From contig SUZK01000001.1 of the NCBI GenBank assembly GCA_015059955.1, positions 1 through 64,000 of the forward strand: DNA of 64,000 nt, given 5' to 3'. Below, piece after piece: positions 16,643 to 25,488 of the stretch; within the stretch, counting starts at the first letter, position 1, and each line of letters opens with the position of its first letter. This stretch comes from Rikenellaceae bacterium (GTDB lineage Bacteria; Bacteroidota; Bacteroidia; Bacteroidales; Rikenellaceae). The position numbers were made by a program, and so were the translations under genes. Under the pieces are notes generated by a model. The model saw nothing but the letters and a program-made list of their open reading frames with translations, ran no database searches and was not told where the DNA came from.

Positions 16643-17605
16643 TTATAGGTTATTAATAAAATCTACGATTGTCGACGCAAGCCCCTCGGTGAGGGGTAGA
16701 TTTGCGTTTGTATAGACGCTCACAAGCTGCTCGATGCGATCCGTAGTGTCGCAATCTTTTAGCACATGGCTCATATTCGGAAACGACACGAGGGTGGTGT
16801 TTGTTCCAGCCTCAGCAAGTCGCTCTGCATCACTCAACAGCACCTGAATATCGTGGCCACCAGAGATAACGAGCGAGGGTATTGTAACCTGGCGCATCAG
16901 CTCCGCAGGGTCGAACGCCATCCAGTTGGCGAGGTATGGCTGCACCGAGGGGTGGAAGAGTGATAGTAGCTCGGCGGGTATCTCCTCCTCGGCAACCTGC
17001 TCACCGCCCTTGATGCGGCGTATAATCCTCTCGGCCTGCATATATAGACCAATATTTGCGGGCACGAGCTGTTGTGCAAGCTGTCGGCATAGCACAGTGT
17101 CCACAGGGTAGCCCGCCGCCGATAGAAGCACTATGCCCACCACAGCGTCGTTGTTGTCCAAGGCGAGGTGTAGGGCGATGTCGCCACCCTCACTATGGCC
17201 GATGATAACTATGCGCTTGTAGCCCAATGCTTTGAGGTAGGCGATACAGTCGCGAGCATCCGCTACAAAATCATCAAATATAACGCTTGGAACATCCTCC
17301 TTGGGGTAGTAGCTGCCGCCCACAGCGCGCTTGTCGTAGCGTAGTGTCGCTATACCCTTGGCAACAAGCTCGTCGGAGAGCATCTTGTAGGCGTAGGTGT
17401 TTAGATTAAGCCCAGAGTTGCCGTTGCGGTCGGTAGGCCCTGAGCCTGCGATGATGATGGCTGCGGTGTCGCACTCCGTGCTGTCGGGTGTAGCGAGTGT
17501 TGCCGCTATCTTACCCCATGCGCAGGGTATCTGCACCTCCTGCTCGCCACCTTGCGCGGTGACAAAGCTAAGGATAAGTGTGATTATGATGAGTGTGCGT
17601 TTCAT
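16643..17605 (-). CDS. Exported alpha/beta hydrolase
   Basis: A 320-residue protein with an N-terminal signal peptide ending near VTAQG (residue 20). The nucleophile elbow is GHSEGG. A likely acid residue lies in GGHDIQV and the histidine in NMSHVLK, so the triad looks complete. An oxyanion region IAGSGPTDRNG lies near residue 52. This resembles periplasmic serine hydrolases with acyl-ester or peptide substrates. It is 13 bases after the xerD gene in the same direction. Confidence 0.85.
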   Translation of the reverse strand: MKRTLIIITLILSFVTAQGGEQEVQIPCAWGKIAATLATPDSTECDTAAIIIAGSGPTDRNGNSGLNLNTYAYKMLSDELVAKGIATLRYDKRAVGGSYYPKEDVPSVIFDDFVADARDCIAYLKALGYKRIVIIGHSEGGDIALHLALDNNDAVVGIVLLSAAGYPVDTVLCRQLAQQLVPANIGLYMQAERIIRRIKGGEQVAEEEIPAELLSLFHPSVQPYLANWMAFDPAELMRQVTIPSLVISGGHDIQVLLSDAERLAEAGTNTTLVSFPNMSHVLKDCDTTDRIEQLVSVYTNANLPLTEGLASTIVDFINNL

Positions 17606-17618
17606 AACTCTCCGTAGG

Positions 17619-18524
17619 TTAAAGGTTTATGTCGGCAAACGAGTCCTCCATTGTGCGCGATAGCTGCTTGCGGTCGAGGTGCGTATATACCTCCGTTGTC
17701 ACTATGCTTTCGTGACCTAACAGCTCCTGCACCTGACGTATGTTAGCGCCACCCTCCAAGAGGTGTGTGGCATAGGAGTGGCGTAGCGTATGTGGGCTTA
17801 TCTGCTTGTCGATGCCCGCCATAAGAGCTGCCTGCTTGATGATGTTGAATATCATCACTCGTGTCAAAGGTTTGCCTCGGTTGTTCAAGAAGAGTATTGG
17901 CTCGGAGGGCTTATTGGGTGTGCGCACATCCATATATAGCTGTATCTTGTCGCGCGCCACAGAGCCTATGGGCACTAAACGCTGCTTGTCGCCCTTGCCG
18001 ACAATACGAATGTAACCCTCGCCAAAGAAGAGGTTGTCGATGCGTAGCGACGTAAGCTCCGATACGCGCAAGCCACACGAGTAGAGCACCTCGACAATAG
18101 CATTGTCGCGACACCCTTTGGGTGTGCGAATGTCGAAGGTGGCGAGCATAGCATCTATCTCCTCTACGGTGAGTGTGTCGGGGAGCATACGCCCCAGTTT
18201 TGGGGTGTGTACATTCTCCGTAGGTAGCGCCTCGATACGCTCGCCGAGGAGCAGGAAGTTGTAGAAGCTCTTGATGCCACTCAGACGTCGTGCCTGTGAA
18301 GCGCCGCTACGGCCGTGGTCGTAGAGCCAACCCATGAAGCGCTCAATCATGTGCGCCTCGACCTTGTCGGGCGCCACGCCATAGGTGTGCGTTATGAAAC
18401 TCGTAAACTCCTCTAAATCGCGCATATAAGCCTCGATGCTATTCTCCGAAAGACGTCTCTCGAAACGTATGTAACGCAGGTACTCGTTACGAATTTTCTC
18501 CCATCTTTTAGCAATATCTGCCAT
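17619..18524 (-). CDS. xerD: Site-specific tyrosine recombinase, XerD-like
   Basis: About 301 residues from the ATG at 18524 (MADIAKRWEKIRNEYLRYIR). An upstream in-frame start at 18656 is possible but would overlap the prmA gene by about 60 bases and adds a sequence untypical of the family. The SAM-like N-terminal domain is followed by the catalytic set: Arg in CGLRVSEL, HTLRHSYATHLL and LGHESIVTTEVYTH, with Tyr near the C-terminus. XerC/D proteins resolve chromosome dimers at dif. It is the first gene of the leftward run. Confidence 0.9.
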   Translation of the reverse strand: MADIAKRWEKIRNEYLRYIRFERRLSENSIEAYMRDLEEFTSFITHTYGVAPDKVEAHMIERFMGWLYDHGRSGASQARRLSGIKSFYNFLLLGERIEALPTENVHTPKLGRMLPDTLTVEEIDAMLATFDIRTPKGCRDNAIVEVLYSCGLRVSELTSLRIDNLFFGEGYIRIVGKGDKQRLVPIGSVARDKIQLYMDVRTPNKPSEPILFLNNRGKPLTRVMIFNIIKQAALMAGIDKQISPHTLRHSYATHLLEGGANIRQVQELLGHESIVTTEVYTHLDRKQLSRTMEDSFADINL

Positions 18525-18532
18525 ATTATTCC

Positions 18533-18540
18533 TATCTTTG
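18533..18540 (+). promoter_or_regulatory. -7 element of prmA, in a bidirectional promoter region
   Basis: TATCTTTG matches TAnnTTTG on the plus strand, 54 bases before the prmA ATG. On the minus strand TATCTTTA (complement of 18543-18550) could serve xerD. The -33 elements are not clear. Confidence 0.5.
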
Positions 18541-18594
18541 TGGTAAAGATACAAAAATTTTACATAATATCGCAATCCGACAAATATTTTTCTG

Positions 18595-19437
18595 ATGGTG
18601 CAGTATGTTAAACTAAGTGTAGGGTGTGCTTCGGAGGAGATGGCCGACATCGTCATGGCCTTCCTTGCCGACTACCCCTTTGAGAGCTTCGATGCGAGGC
18701 CCTCTCAGTCGGGAGTAACGCTCGATGCCTATATCCGTGCGTCGTGCTGGGAGGAGTCACGCGATGAGGCGCTTGCCGCGGTTGCGGAGTATGGCACGTT
18801 GCTCGGCGAGGAGCGGGTCGAAGATGAGAACTGGAATGAGAGGTGGGAGCAGGAGAGCTTCGAGCGTGTCGTGGTCGATGAAAATATCGTTATACGCGCA
18901 CCATACCACGAAGTGCCAACAGACCCTAATACGCTCGATATCATCGTTACACCACGTATGGCCTTTGGTTCGGGTCACCACCAGACAACACGTATGATGT
19001 GTCGTAATATCTTGGCTGTGGCGTGCCGTGGCAGAGTGCTTGACGTGGGGTGTGGCACAGGCGTACTATCGTTCGTAGCGCTCAAGGCGGGAGCTTCGTA
19101 TGCCGATGCCGTAGATATCGACCCATGGTCGGTGGAGAGCGCTCGTGAGGCGGCGGTGTTGAACGGCCTTGATGGGCAGATGGAGATTGTGGAGGGCACG
19201 GTAGAGAGTGTCGAGGGTCGTCGCTACGATATGGTGATGGCGAACATAAATCGAAATATCATCCTTGCGGATATTGAGCGATACGTGGCTCTCTTGAACG
19301 ATGGCGGTAGCCTGCTACTGAGTGGCTTCCTCTTGGACGATGTGTCTGATATCGTGGCGCGTGCCGAGGAGCTTGGCCTATGCTTGAAGAGAACGCTCCG
19401 CGACGAGGAGTGGGTGGCTCTATCGTTAACAAAGTAG
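18595..19437 (+). CDS. prmA: Ribosomal protein L11 methyltransferase
   Basis: A 280-residue methyltransferase. The N-terminal 95 residues are the L11-recognition region. WEQESFERVVVDENIVIRAP and MAFGSGHHQTTRMM are PrmA hallmarks, and the SAM motif is VLDVGCGTGVLSFVALKAGA. MANINRNI replaces the common NI-L motif. It trimethylates L11 in the cytoplasm. The next gene starts 8 bases downstream. Confidence 0.93.
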   Translation: MVQYVKLSVGCASEEMADIVMAFLADYPFESFDARPSQSGVTLDAYIRASCWEESRDEALAAVAEYGTLLGEERVEDENWNERWEQESFERVVVDENIVIRAPYHEVPTDPNTLDIIVTPRMAFGSGHHQTTRMMCRNILAVACRGRVLDVGCGTGVLSFVALKAGASYADAVDIDPWSVESAREAAVLNGLDGQMEIVEGTVESVEGRRYDMVMANINRNIILADIERYVALLNDGGSLLLSGFLLDDVSDIVARAEELGLCLKRTLRDEEWVALSLTK

Positions 19438-19444
19438 ATGTGTT

Positions 19445-20047
19445 ATGATTATACTTCCAACCTCATATTTTGGCTCTACGGAGTATTGGGCGGCTATCAT
19501 CAAGGGTGGCGAGGATGTCGTCATCGACTTAGGCGAAAACTATGTCAAGCGCTCGGAGCGTAACCGCACAACAATCATGACATCGGGGGGTGTCATGCAG
19601 TTATCCGTACAGCTCAGCCACGCTAACCGCCCACGTCAGCCTATAACATCAATGCGTGTTGATTACTCGAAGCGCTGGCAGCATCAGCATATTGTAGCCA
19701 TCGAGTCGGCATACCGCTCATCGCCATACTTCGAACACTATGCCGACCGCATACTACCCCTCTTGGAGCGCCACTGGGATAGCCTTGTCGAGCTAAATAT
19801 GGCTATTATGGAGCAGATATGCAAGATACTACGTGTGGCAGTGCCACGCGTGTCGACGAGCTATGTTGTAGCCTCGGAGGGCGATATTGATATGCGCCTT
19901 AAACAACGAGGCTCGACATTCGTTGCCGAGCCATACGTTCAAGTATTTAGCGATAGGCTCCCCTTCGAGCCAAACCTATCTATCTTGGACCTTATAATGT
20001 GCGAGGGCCCTGAGGCACGCACCGTTCTCAGCGCTTCGAGACTCTAA
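19445..20047 (+). CDS. WbqC-family protein
   Basis: A 200-residue protein matching the WbqC-like family (PF08889). It begins ILPTSYFGSTEYWAAI and contains MQLSVQLSHANRPRQPI, VDYSKRWQHQHIVAIESAY and SSPYFEHYAD. Members occur in polysaccharide loci and are of unclear enzymatic role. It sits 8 bases after prmA. Its 3' end overlaps the convergent GH2 gene by 20 bases. Confidence 0.85.
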   Translation: MIILPTSYFGSTEYWAAIIKGGEDVVIDLGENYVKRSERNRTTIMTSGGVMQLSVQLSHANRPRQPITSMRVDYSKRWQHQHIVAIESAYRSSPYFEHYADRILPLLERHWDSLVELNMAIMEQICKILRVAVPRVSTSYVVASEGDIDMRLKQRGSTFVAEPYVQVFSDRLPFEPNLSILDLIMCEGPEARTVLSASRL

Positions 20048-22037
20048 ATGTGGCGCTATCCGAGGCGGAGTGACCCGCTACGGATGCCTCGATGGTGGCC
20101 TCACCATCAACCTTTACTGAGTCGGCACGCCATACGTTGCGCCCCACCTCGCTAAGATCCGTAGCCTCGCCATTGATGGTTAGTGTAGGCTCGCCAATGG
20201 ATGAGTAGACGGTGATACTCTGCATCTTATCGCGGCGGTTGTACCACTCCTTGTCAGTGATATGGAGTGTTGCCATCTGGTCGTTCCACAGCGCGCGGTA
20301 GAGGTAGAAGATATCCTTCTTTGTTGTGTGGTCATACTCCACCAATCCTGTGTGGCACTTGCCAAAGAGGCGTCGTGATGAGGCGTAGTCGAAGATATTG
20401 TCGAGCCATACGCCCCAGAACTGGTCGCTCTTCTCTAACTGGTCGATATAACTCTCGTGGTGTAGGCGCTGACGACGTGCGGGGAGCAGACGTTCACCAC
20501 GTTTGGCACGCTCTATTGTCTCGCAGGTGTGCTTCGATATGCCCTCCTCGCCATAGCATACCGCGGCGCGTAGCTTGCTCCATGTCTGATTTGTGCGTAG
20601 TTGCTCACACCATATCGAGACGTCGGTTGTCGAGCCCTTCATCCATCCCACATTCTGTCGAAGAACGATAAGGTCAGTGACGAAGTTGATGTCGCCATCG
20701 CTGTTGCTGCACGCCACCGTTGGGCGTGACTTGTCGAGGGCGTGTGCAAGATCGTTGAGTTGCTTTATGTAGTCAACGATATTGCTCCTATTTTGCGATA
20801 CCAACGAGAATATACCCCACATCGCTACCGAGGGGTGGTTGTAGTTCTGGAATACTATCTCTTTAAGTTGCTCAATACCGTTGTTGCGGAAGGCATCGCT
20901 ATCGTAGTAGCATAGGTCTGCGAAGCCCACCGACGAGCGAGCGAAGGGCATGTCCACCCACGTGAGGATGCCTCGGCGGTCGCACTCGTCGTAGAGGTAA
21001 CGACTGTGAGGACCCTCGATGGAGCGAATCGCATTTGCACCCAACTCCTCGATAATGGCAAGGTCGCTATCAATGTCGGCGTCTGTTATGGCTGTGGCGC
21101 TATTTAGGCGGTCGTGGGCCATGTTAACACCGTGTATCACAAAGGGCTTGCCGTTGATACATAGCTTGTTGTCGTCGGATATTGTTATCGAGCGGAAGCC
21201 GGTCTTGATGCGTACTACATCTATCGGGTCATCGACATCGCCAATAGAGACCTCCACGGTGTAGAGCGTGGGCTTTGTGGGGCTCCATAGCTCGGGTTGG
21301 TTGATGTCATACGTGAAGTTTATGCTACGCTCGGCGTTTATCTTCGTAGCCTTCACCGTACGGTAGTTCACCTCGTAGCCGTCGGGGGCTATGATGCGCA
21401 TATTTACAACGTGGTGGTCCTCGGGTGTCGAGAGGTAGACGTGTACCACGCCCGAGGCACGTTGCGCGTTGGCTTCCTGCTGCTCAACAAGCACACCATC
21501 ACTTGAGTAGTAGAGGGGCGAAATGGCACATTGTGGTGTTACGAGCAGCTCCACATCGCGGTAGATACCACCACACATGTCTGTATTTGATGATACGGGC
21601 AGCACGTCGCTACGCATATCGTTTGATACGGCCACGCGCATATAGTTCTGCTGGCCAAAGTTTATGGCGTCGGTAATCTCAAACGTGAAGGCTGTGAAGC
21701 CGCCACGATGCTCGCCAATATGTTGACCATTGACAAAGAGGTTGGCAACACTCTGCACACCACCGAAGCGCAGGAAGACTCGGCGCCCCTCCCACTCCTT
21801 AGGTATCCATGTGGTGCGCGTATAGTAGGCCGTAGTACGCTTGTACTCACCCTCGCACCCCGTGTCGTCGACGTTCCAGGTGTGGGGTAGTGTTACGTAG
21901 TCGGCGTTGTTGCTGTCTAACTCATATGCGTAGTAGAAGCGCCACCCGTCGTTTATGAGGTGGTGCTCGCGTGTAGGCTCCGTAGCATTAGCTGTGAGGG
22001 CTACGATTAGGGCGATTATGGGGAGAAGATGTCTCAT
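20028..22037 (-). CDS. Glycoside hydrolase family 2 protein, probably inactive
   Basis: About 669 residues from the ATG at 22037 (MRHLLPIIALIVALTANATE), a clean signal peptide. An ATG 18 bases upstream sits at or before the likely transcription start. Domains: a sugar-binding jelly roll with LPHTWNVDD, an Ig-like sandwich, and a TIM barrel with HGVNMAHD and IRSIEGPHSRYLYDECDRRG. The usual acid/base motif WGxxNE reads WGIFSLV: Asn-Glu is Ser-Leu (417-418, counting from 22055). The nucleophile motif (T/S)EYG reads VCYG, with Cys500. With both glutamates absent, it is likely a carbohydrate-binding pseudoenzyme. The protein is otherwise intact, so not a pseudogene. Confidence 0.85.
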   Translation of the reverse strand: MRHLLPIIALIVALTANATEPTREHHLINDGWRFYYAYELDSNNADYVTLPHTWNVDDTGCEGEYKRTTAYYTRTTWIPKEWEGRRVFLRFGGVQSVANLFVNGQHIGEHRGGFTAFTFEITDAINFGQQNYMRVAVSNDMRSDVLPVSSNTDMCGGIYRDVELLVTPQCAISPLYYSSDGVLVEQQEANAQRASGVVHVYLSTPEDHHVVNMRIIAPDGYEVNYRTVKATKINAERSINFTYDINQPELWSPTKPTLYTVEVSIGDVDDPIDVVRIKTGFRSITISDDNKLCINGKPFVIHGVNMAHDRLNSATAITDADIDSDLAIIEELGANAIRSIEGPHSRYLYDECDRRGILTWVDMPFARSSVGFADLCYYDSDAFRNNGIEQLKEIVFQNYNHPSVAMWGIFSLVSQNRSNIVDYIKQLNDLAHALDKSRPTVACSNSDGDINFVTDLIVLRQNVGWMKGSTTDVSIWCEQLRTNQTWSKLRAAVCYGEEGISKHTCETIERAKRGERLLPARRQRLHHESYIDQLEKSDQFWGVWLDNIFDYASSRRLFGKCHTGLVEYDHTTKKDIFYLYRALWNDQMATLHITDKEWYNRRDKMQSITVYSSIGEPTLTINGEATDLSEVGRNVWRADSVKVDGEATIEASVAGHSASDSATFRVSKR

Positions 22038-22057
22038 AGTTCTCGATTTTGTCACCG

Positions 22058-22065
22058 CAAATATA
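22058..22065 (-). promoter_or_regulatory. -7 element of the GH2 gene
   Basis: TATATTTG on the minus strand (complement of 22058-22065). Its closeness to the first in-frame ATG (22055) argues for the second ATG at 22037 as the true start. The -33 element is not clear. Confidence 0.55.
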
Positions 22066-22135
22066 CGAAGAAAGAAAAAAAATTACTAACTTCGTGCGGA
22101 ATATGTGTTATTAATAGGACTAAAAACTTTGTACT

Positions 22136-22783
22136 ATGATTGATATTATTGTTATTATCGCGGCCATCATGGCATTCTACACGGGCTATCGCCGTGGTTT
22201 TATCGTTCAGCTTATCAGCCTTGTAGGCCTCTACATCGCGGTGCTTCTTGCTCCAACTATCGCTAAGCCCGTAGGCTCAATATTTATCAGCAATGAGTAT
22301 ATGGCATACGTGGCCGGCTTCTTCCTTGTGTTGGCCGTAGCCCTATTTATCATGTGGTTCGCTGCGCCACTTATCGGCAAGCTTATCTTCTGGAATCCTT
22401 TCGAGCGCTTGGATGCACTTATGGGTGGTCTGTTGAACCTTGTGGTGATGATTATCGTTACCTCGGCACTCTTTGCGGCCTTCGACTACGCTAATATAAG
22501 CAGCAAGCCAAAGATGGAGAGCATCAATGAGTATGTGGTTGAGAATGTGGGTTCGGGAGATATCGAGGCTAAGGTTAAGGCTCTTGCTGATGGCGATATC
22601 GAGACCATGCGTAAGTTCTTCGAGCCACGCTTCGTGGAGTACGAGACATTGGAGTCATCGGCACTGTTCGACCCATTGGCAGGCTTTGGTCGCTTCATAG
22701 CCCCTTCGATGGATGGCTTCAATAAGACTATGCGTGAGGAGGCTAAGGAGTCTATCAACGAGCAAGTTTTCTTCAAAAAATAA
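22136..22783 (+). CDS. CvpA-family membrane protein
   Basis: A 215-residue protein with four hydrophobic segments in the first 115 residues, starting MIDIIVIIAAIMAFYTGYRRG, which is the CvpA pattern. The C-terminal 100 residues are soluble and acidic. CvpA proteins are linked to envelope stress and colicin V production in Enterobacteria, but their molecular role is unclear. A weak -7-like TAACTTCG lies at 22087-22094. Genes for rsgA and trmH follow with little spacing. Confidence 0.85.
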   Translation: MIDIIVIIAAIMAFYTGYRRGFIVQLISLVGLYIAVLLAPTIAKPVGSIFISNEYMAYVAGFFLVLAVALFIMWFAAPLIGKLIFWNPFERLDALMGGLLNLVVMIIVTSALFAAFDYANISSKPKMESINEYVVENVGSGDIEAKVKALADGDIETMRKFFEPRFVEYETLESSALFDPLAGFGRFIAPSMDGFNKTMREEAKESINEQVFFKK

Positions 22784-22798
22784 TTAGAGCTATTCCCT

Positions 22799-23716
22799 AT
22801 GGCTGTTGAGGGTACGGTAGTTAGTGCTACGGGTAGCTGGTACGAGGTGGCTACACCTGATGGCGTGCTCAGCTGTCGCATACGTGGACGTCTGCGCCTT
22901 AAAGGTGTGCGCTCGACAAATCCCGTCGTCGTGGGCGACAGGGTGATGGTAGAGCCCGATGGCGAGAGTAGTGTGATTGTGGAGATTGTGCCACGTCGCA
23001 ACTACGTCATACGTCGTGCCTCGAACCTATCGAAGGAGTCGCACATCATCGCGGCAAATGTCGACCGCGCACTGCTTATTGTTACACTCCACTCGCCCGC
23101 CACGCCGCGCGAGTTTGTCGACCGCTTCTTGGTGACGTGCGAGGCGTATAAGGTGCCAGTTACGATTGTCTTGGGCAAGGCCGACCTGCTTGTCGATGAG
23201 TATGCCGCCGAGGCAGAGGAGTTCGAGGCGATATATGGCGATGCGGGCTACGAGGTACTGCGCCTCTCGACACTCACGGGTGAGGGCGTCGAGCAGATAC
23301 GCGCCATGCTCCGTGGAGCAACGACGCTTGTTGCGGGCAACTCGGGTGTGGGCAAGTCGACGCTTATAGGTAACGTAGCCCCCGACATTGAGACACGCAC
23401 AGGCGAGATCTCGGAGAGCCACCACAAGGGTAAGCATACGACGACATTCTCGACGATGTATGCCGTGGAGGGTGGCTATATAATAGATACCCCTGGCATT
23501 AAGGGCTTCGGCCTTATCGACATCGACGACAAGGAGCTATGTCGCTACTTCCCGGAGATGATGCGTCTGGCGCCCGACTGCCGTTTCTATAATTGTACGC
23601 ACACCCACGAGCCTGGCTGCGCCGTGGCCGAGGCTGTGAAGAGTGGCATCGTGGCGTGGTCGCGCTACGAGAGCTATCTGAAAATATTAGACGAAGATGA
23701 CAAATATCGCAAGTAG
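22799..23716 (+). CDS. rsgA: Ribosome small-subunit biogenesis GTPase
   Basis: A 305-residue circularly permuted GTPase. An N-terminal OB fold is followed by the G4-like motif LGKADL, then G1 GNSGVGKST and G3 DTPG. The C-terminal zinc site is CRFYNCTHTHEPGC. RsgA checks 30S maturation in the cytoplasm. The G4 motif has Gly where Asn is usual, a minor deviation. It overlaps trmH by 20 bases. Confidence 0.95.
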   Translation: MAVEGTVVSATGSWYEVATPDGVLSCRIRGRLRLKGVRSTNPVVVGDRVMVEPDGESSVIVEIVPRRNYVIRRASNLSKESHIIAANVDRALLIVTLHSPATPREFVDRFLVTCEAYKVPVTIVLGKADLLVDEYAAEAEEFEAIYGDAGYEVLRLSTLTGEGVEQIRAMLRGATTLVAGNSGVGKSTLIGNVAPDIETRTGEISESHHKGKHTTTFSTMYAVEGGYIIDTPGIKGFGLIDIDDKELCRYFPEMMRLAPDCRFYNCTHTHEPGCAVAEAVKSGIVAWSRYESYLKILDEDDKYRK

Positions 23717-24419
23717 GCTGCGCACCGAGGAGCATAGCGAAGAGTGGATGCGCGAGCGCCTCGAATATATGACCCAGTTTATCACCGAGGAGCGCCAGGA
23801 GGTGCTACGCCGCACGGTGGCGCAGCGCACACACTATATGCGTATCCTCACCGAGAATATGTTCCATCCGCAGAATGCCAGCGCCATCATGCGCCACTGC
23901 GAGGCATTCGGCATACAGCAGATACATACCGTCGAGGATCGCTGTAAGTTCGACCCCTCGGTAAATATCGTGCGTGGCACACAGAAGTGGGTCGATGTAG
24001 AGCACCACGAGACGACGAAAGATGCTCTCGCAGCACTCAAGGCAGAGGGCTATCGTATTGTGGCTACTACGCCCCATCGTTGCAGCGCTACGCCTGAGAG
24101 CTTCGACGTTACAAAGGGTAAGTTCGCACTTGTCTTCGGCACGGAGCATGCCGGCATCTCGGATGAGGTTATCGAGGCTGCCGACGACTTCCTCATGATA
24201 CCCATGTGTGGCATGGTCGAGAGCCTCAATGTTTCGGCCTCGGCGGCAATCCTTATCTATATGCTCTCGGAGCGTATTCGCCAGACGGTAGAGGGCTGGC
24301 AGCTTACCGATGCCGAGCAGCTCAGACTACTTACACGTTGGACGATGTCCTCGGTAAGAGACTTTGAGGGTATCCTGCGTCGCGCCCAGCAGAGCGGCAA
24401 GTTGACGGTGGAATATTAA
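23697..24419 (+). CDS. trmH: TrmH-like SpoU-family tRNA/rRNA 2'-O-methyltransferase
   Basis: A 240-residue SPOUT enzyme. Motifs in order: ENMFHPQNASAIMRHCEAFG, LVFGTEHAGISDEV, and IPMCGMVESLNVSASAAILIYM, the SAM-binding trefoil knot. Its layout and C-terminal helix fit TrmH (tRNA Gm18) better than TrmL or RlmB, but substrate choice is inferred. Its coding start lies within the last 20 bases of rsgA. Confidence 0.88.
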   Translation: MTNIASRLRTEEHSEEWMRERLEYMTQFITEERQEVLRRTVAQRTHYMRILTENMFHPQNASAIMRHCEAFGIQQIHTVEDRCKFDPSVNIVRGTQKWVDVEHHETTKDALAALKAEGYRIVATTPHRCSATPESFDVTKGKFALVFGTEHAGISDEVIEAADDFLMIPMCGMVESLNVSASAAILIYMLSERIRQTVEGWQLTDAEQLRLLTRWTMSSVRDFEGILRRAQQSGKLTVEY

Positions 24420-24436
24420 ATGAATTACTCCCTAAT

Positions 24437-25207
24437 ATGAATTTACATTTCGATACTTCCATCACAGAGGGATATAAAAGTGCCAGCCAAATAACTAGAA
24501 TAATTACGGAAGATTGGCTAACACGCAATCTTTATTGCCCTGTGTGTGGAGAATTGTCCTTAATAAAGGCTGAAGCCAATTCCCCAGTAAAGGATCATAT
24601 CTGTAAAAAATGTAAATCTCAATATGAGCTAAAAAGTAAAAGAGCTAACACGGACAAGTTCGACACAAAAGTAACGGATGGCGAATACAAAACCATCATA
24701 GATCGTATCACCTCACTGGATAATCCAAGTTTCTTTTTTTTACACTACGATAATTACCAAGTAAACAATCTGATCATAGTCCCCAATTGTTTCATTGTTC
24801 CTGAGATTATAGAAAAGCGTAAGCCGTTAGCGAACAATGCAAGAAGAGCTGGTTGGACAGGATGTAACATTCTAGTCGGCAAAATACCTCAATTTGCCAA
24901 GATAGCTATTATTCAAAATGGCAACGTAATAGACCCCGAGTTTGTTTCTAAAGAGTACAATAGAGTACACTCTTTACAAACTTCTAGCTTAGAAAATAGA
25001 GGATGGCTTTTTGATGTTCTAAAATGTATCGACAACTTAAATACAACATTCTCTCTAAAAGACCTTTATAAATTCACCGATTTACTCCGCATAAAACACC
25101 CTAAAAACAACCACATAGAAGCTAAAATTAGACAACAATTGCAGTTTTTGCGAGATAAAGGCTTAATAGAGTTTAAGGGTAATGGTATTTATAAAAAGAA
25201 CATATAG
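24437..25207 (+). CDS. dpnI: DpnI-like methyl-directed restriction endonuclease
   Basis: A 256-residue protein with strong resemblance to DpnI along its length, recalled from the known sequence: LHF start, ILTEDW-like ITEDWLTRNLYCPVCG, NPSFFFLHYDNYQVNN, KPLANNARRAGWTGCNI, and a KNNHIEAKIRQQLQFLRDKG end. The catalytic region has Asp, then ELKSK, the PD-(D/E)xK pattern. Two CxxC pairs (CPVC, CKKC) make the zinc site, and the C-terminal winged helix reads the methylated site. DpnI cuts GATC when adenine is methylated, so it needs no partner methylase; none is seen here. The gene is clearly AT-richer than its neighbours and splits a housekeeping run, which indicates horizontal gain. Confidence 0.92.
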   Translation: MNLHFDTSITEGYKSASQITRIITEDWLTRNLYCPVCGELSLIKAEANSPVKDHICKKCKSQYELKSKRANTDKFDTKVTDGEYKTIIDRITSLDNPSFFFLHYDNYQVNNLIIVPNCFIVPEIIEKRKPLANNARRAGWTGCNILVGKIPQFAKIAIIQNGNVIDPEFVSKEYNRVHSLQTSSLENRGWLFDVLKCIDNLNTTFSLKDLYKFTDLLRIKHPKNNHIEAKIRQQLQFLRDKGLIEFKGNGIYKKNI

Positions 25208-25208
25208 T

Positions 25209-25451
25209 ATGCTAATTTACATTCTGCATTTTGGCTATATATCAAGCGAGGGTGAATTATCAATTGGTTGTGATAAGCCTTACACTAACCTTAACATAGC
25301 ACTCGAACGGCAACGAGCTTTACTTCAAAACTGGAAAGCAGAAAACTCATCCAAAGATATCGTGCACTTTAAGATAGGGAACTATGAAAGTTTGTCAGTA
25401 AAAGATGGTATAGCCGAAATACAAACTCACATAGAAGAATATAATTTGTAA
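25209..25451 (+). CDS. Small hypothetical protein downstream of dpnI
   Basis: An 80-residue protein from the ATG at 25209, one base after the dpnI stop codon. It begins MLIYILHFGYISSEGELSIG, then acidic and polar stretches, and ends IQTHIEEYNL. An upstream start at 25182 would lie inside dpnI. Composition is AT-rich like dpnI, so the two probably travelled together. I do not recognise a family; it is not obviously DpnD. An accessory or regulatory role in the same defence cassette is possible. Confidence 0.7.
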   Translation: MLIYILHFGYISSEGELSIGCDKPYTNLNIALERQRALLQNWKAENSSKDIVHFKIGNYESLSVKDGIAEIQTHIEEYNL

Positions 25452-25488
25452 GACTAACACATTAAATACTCCATTAGCAATTTCATCT

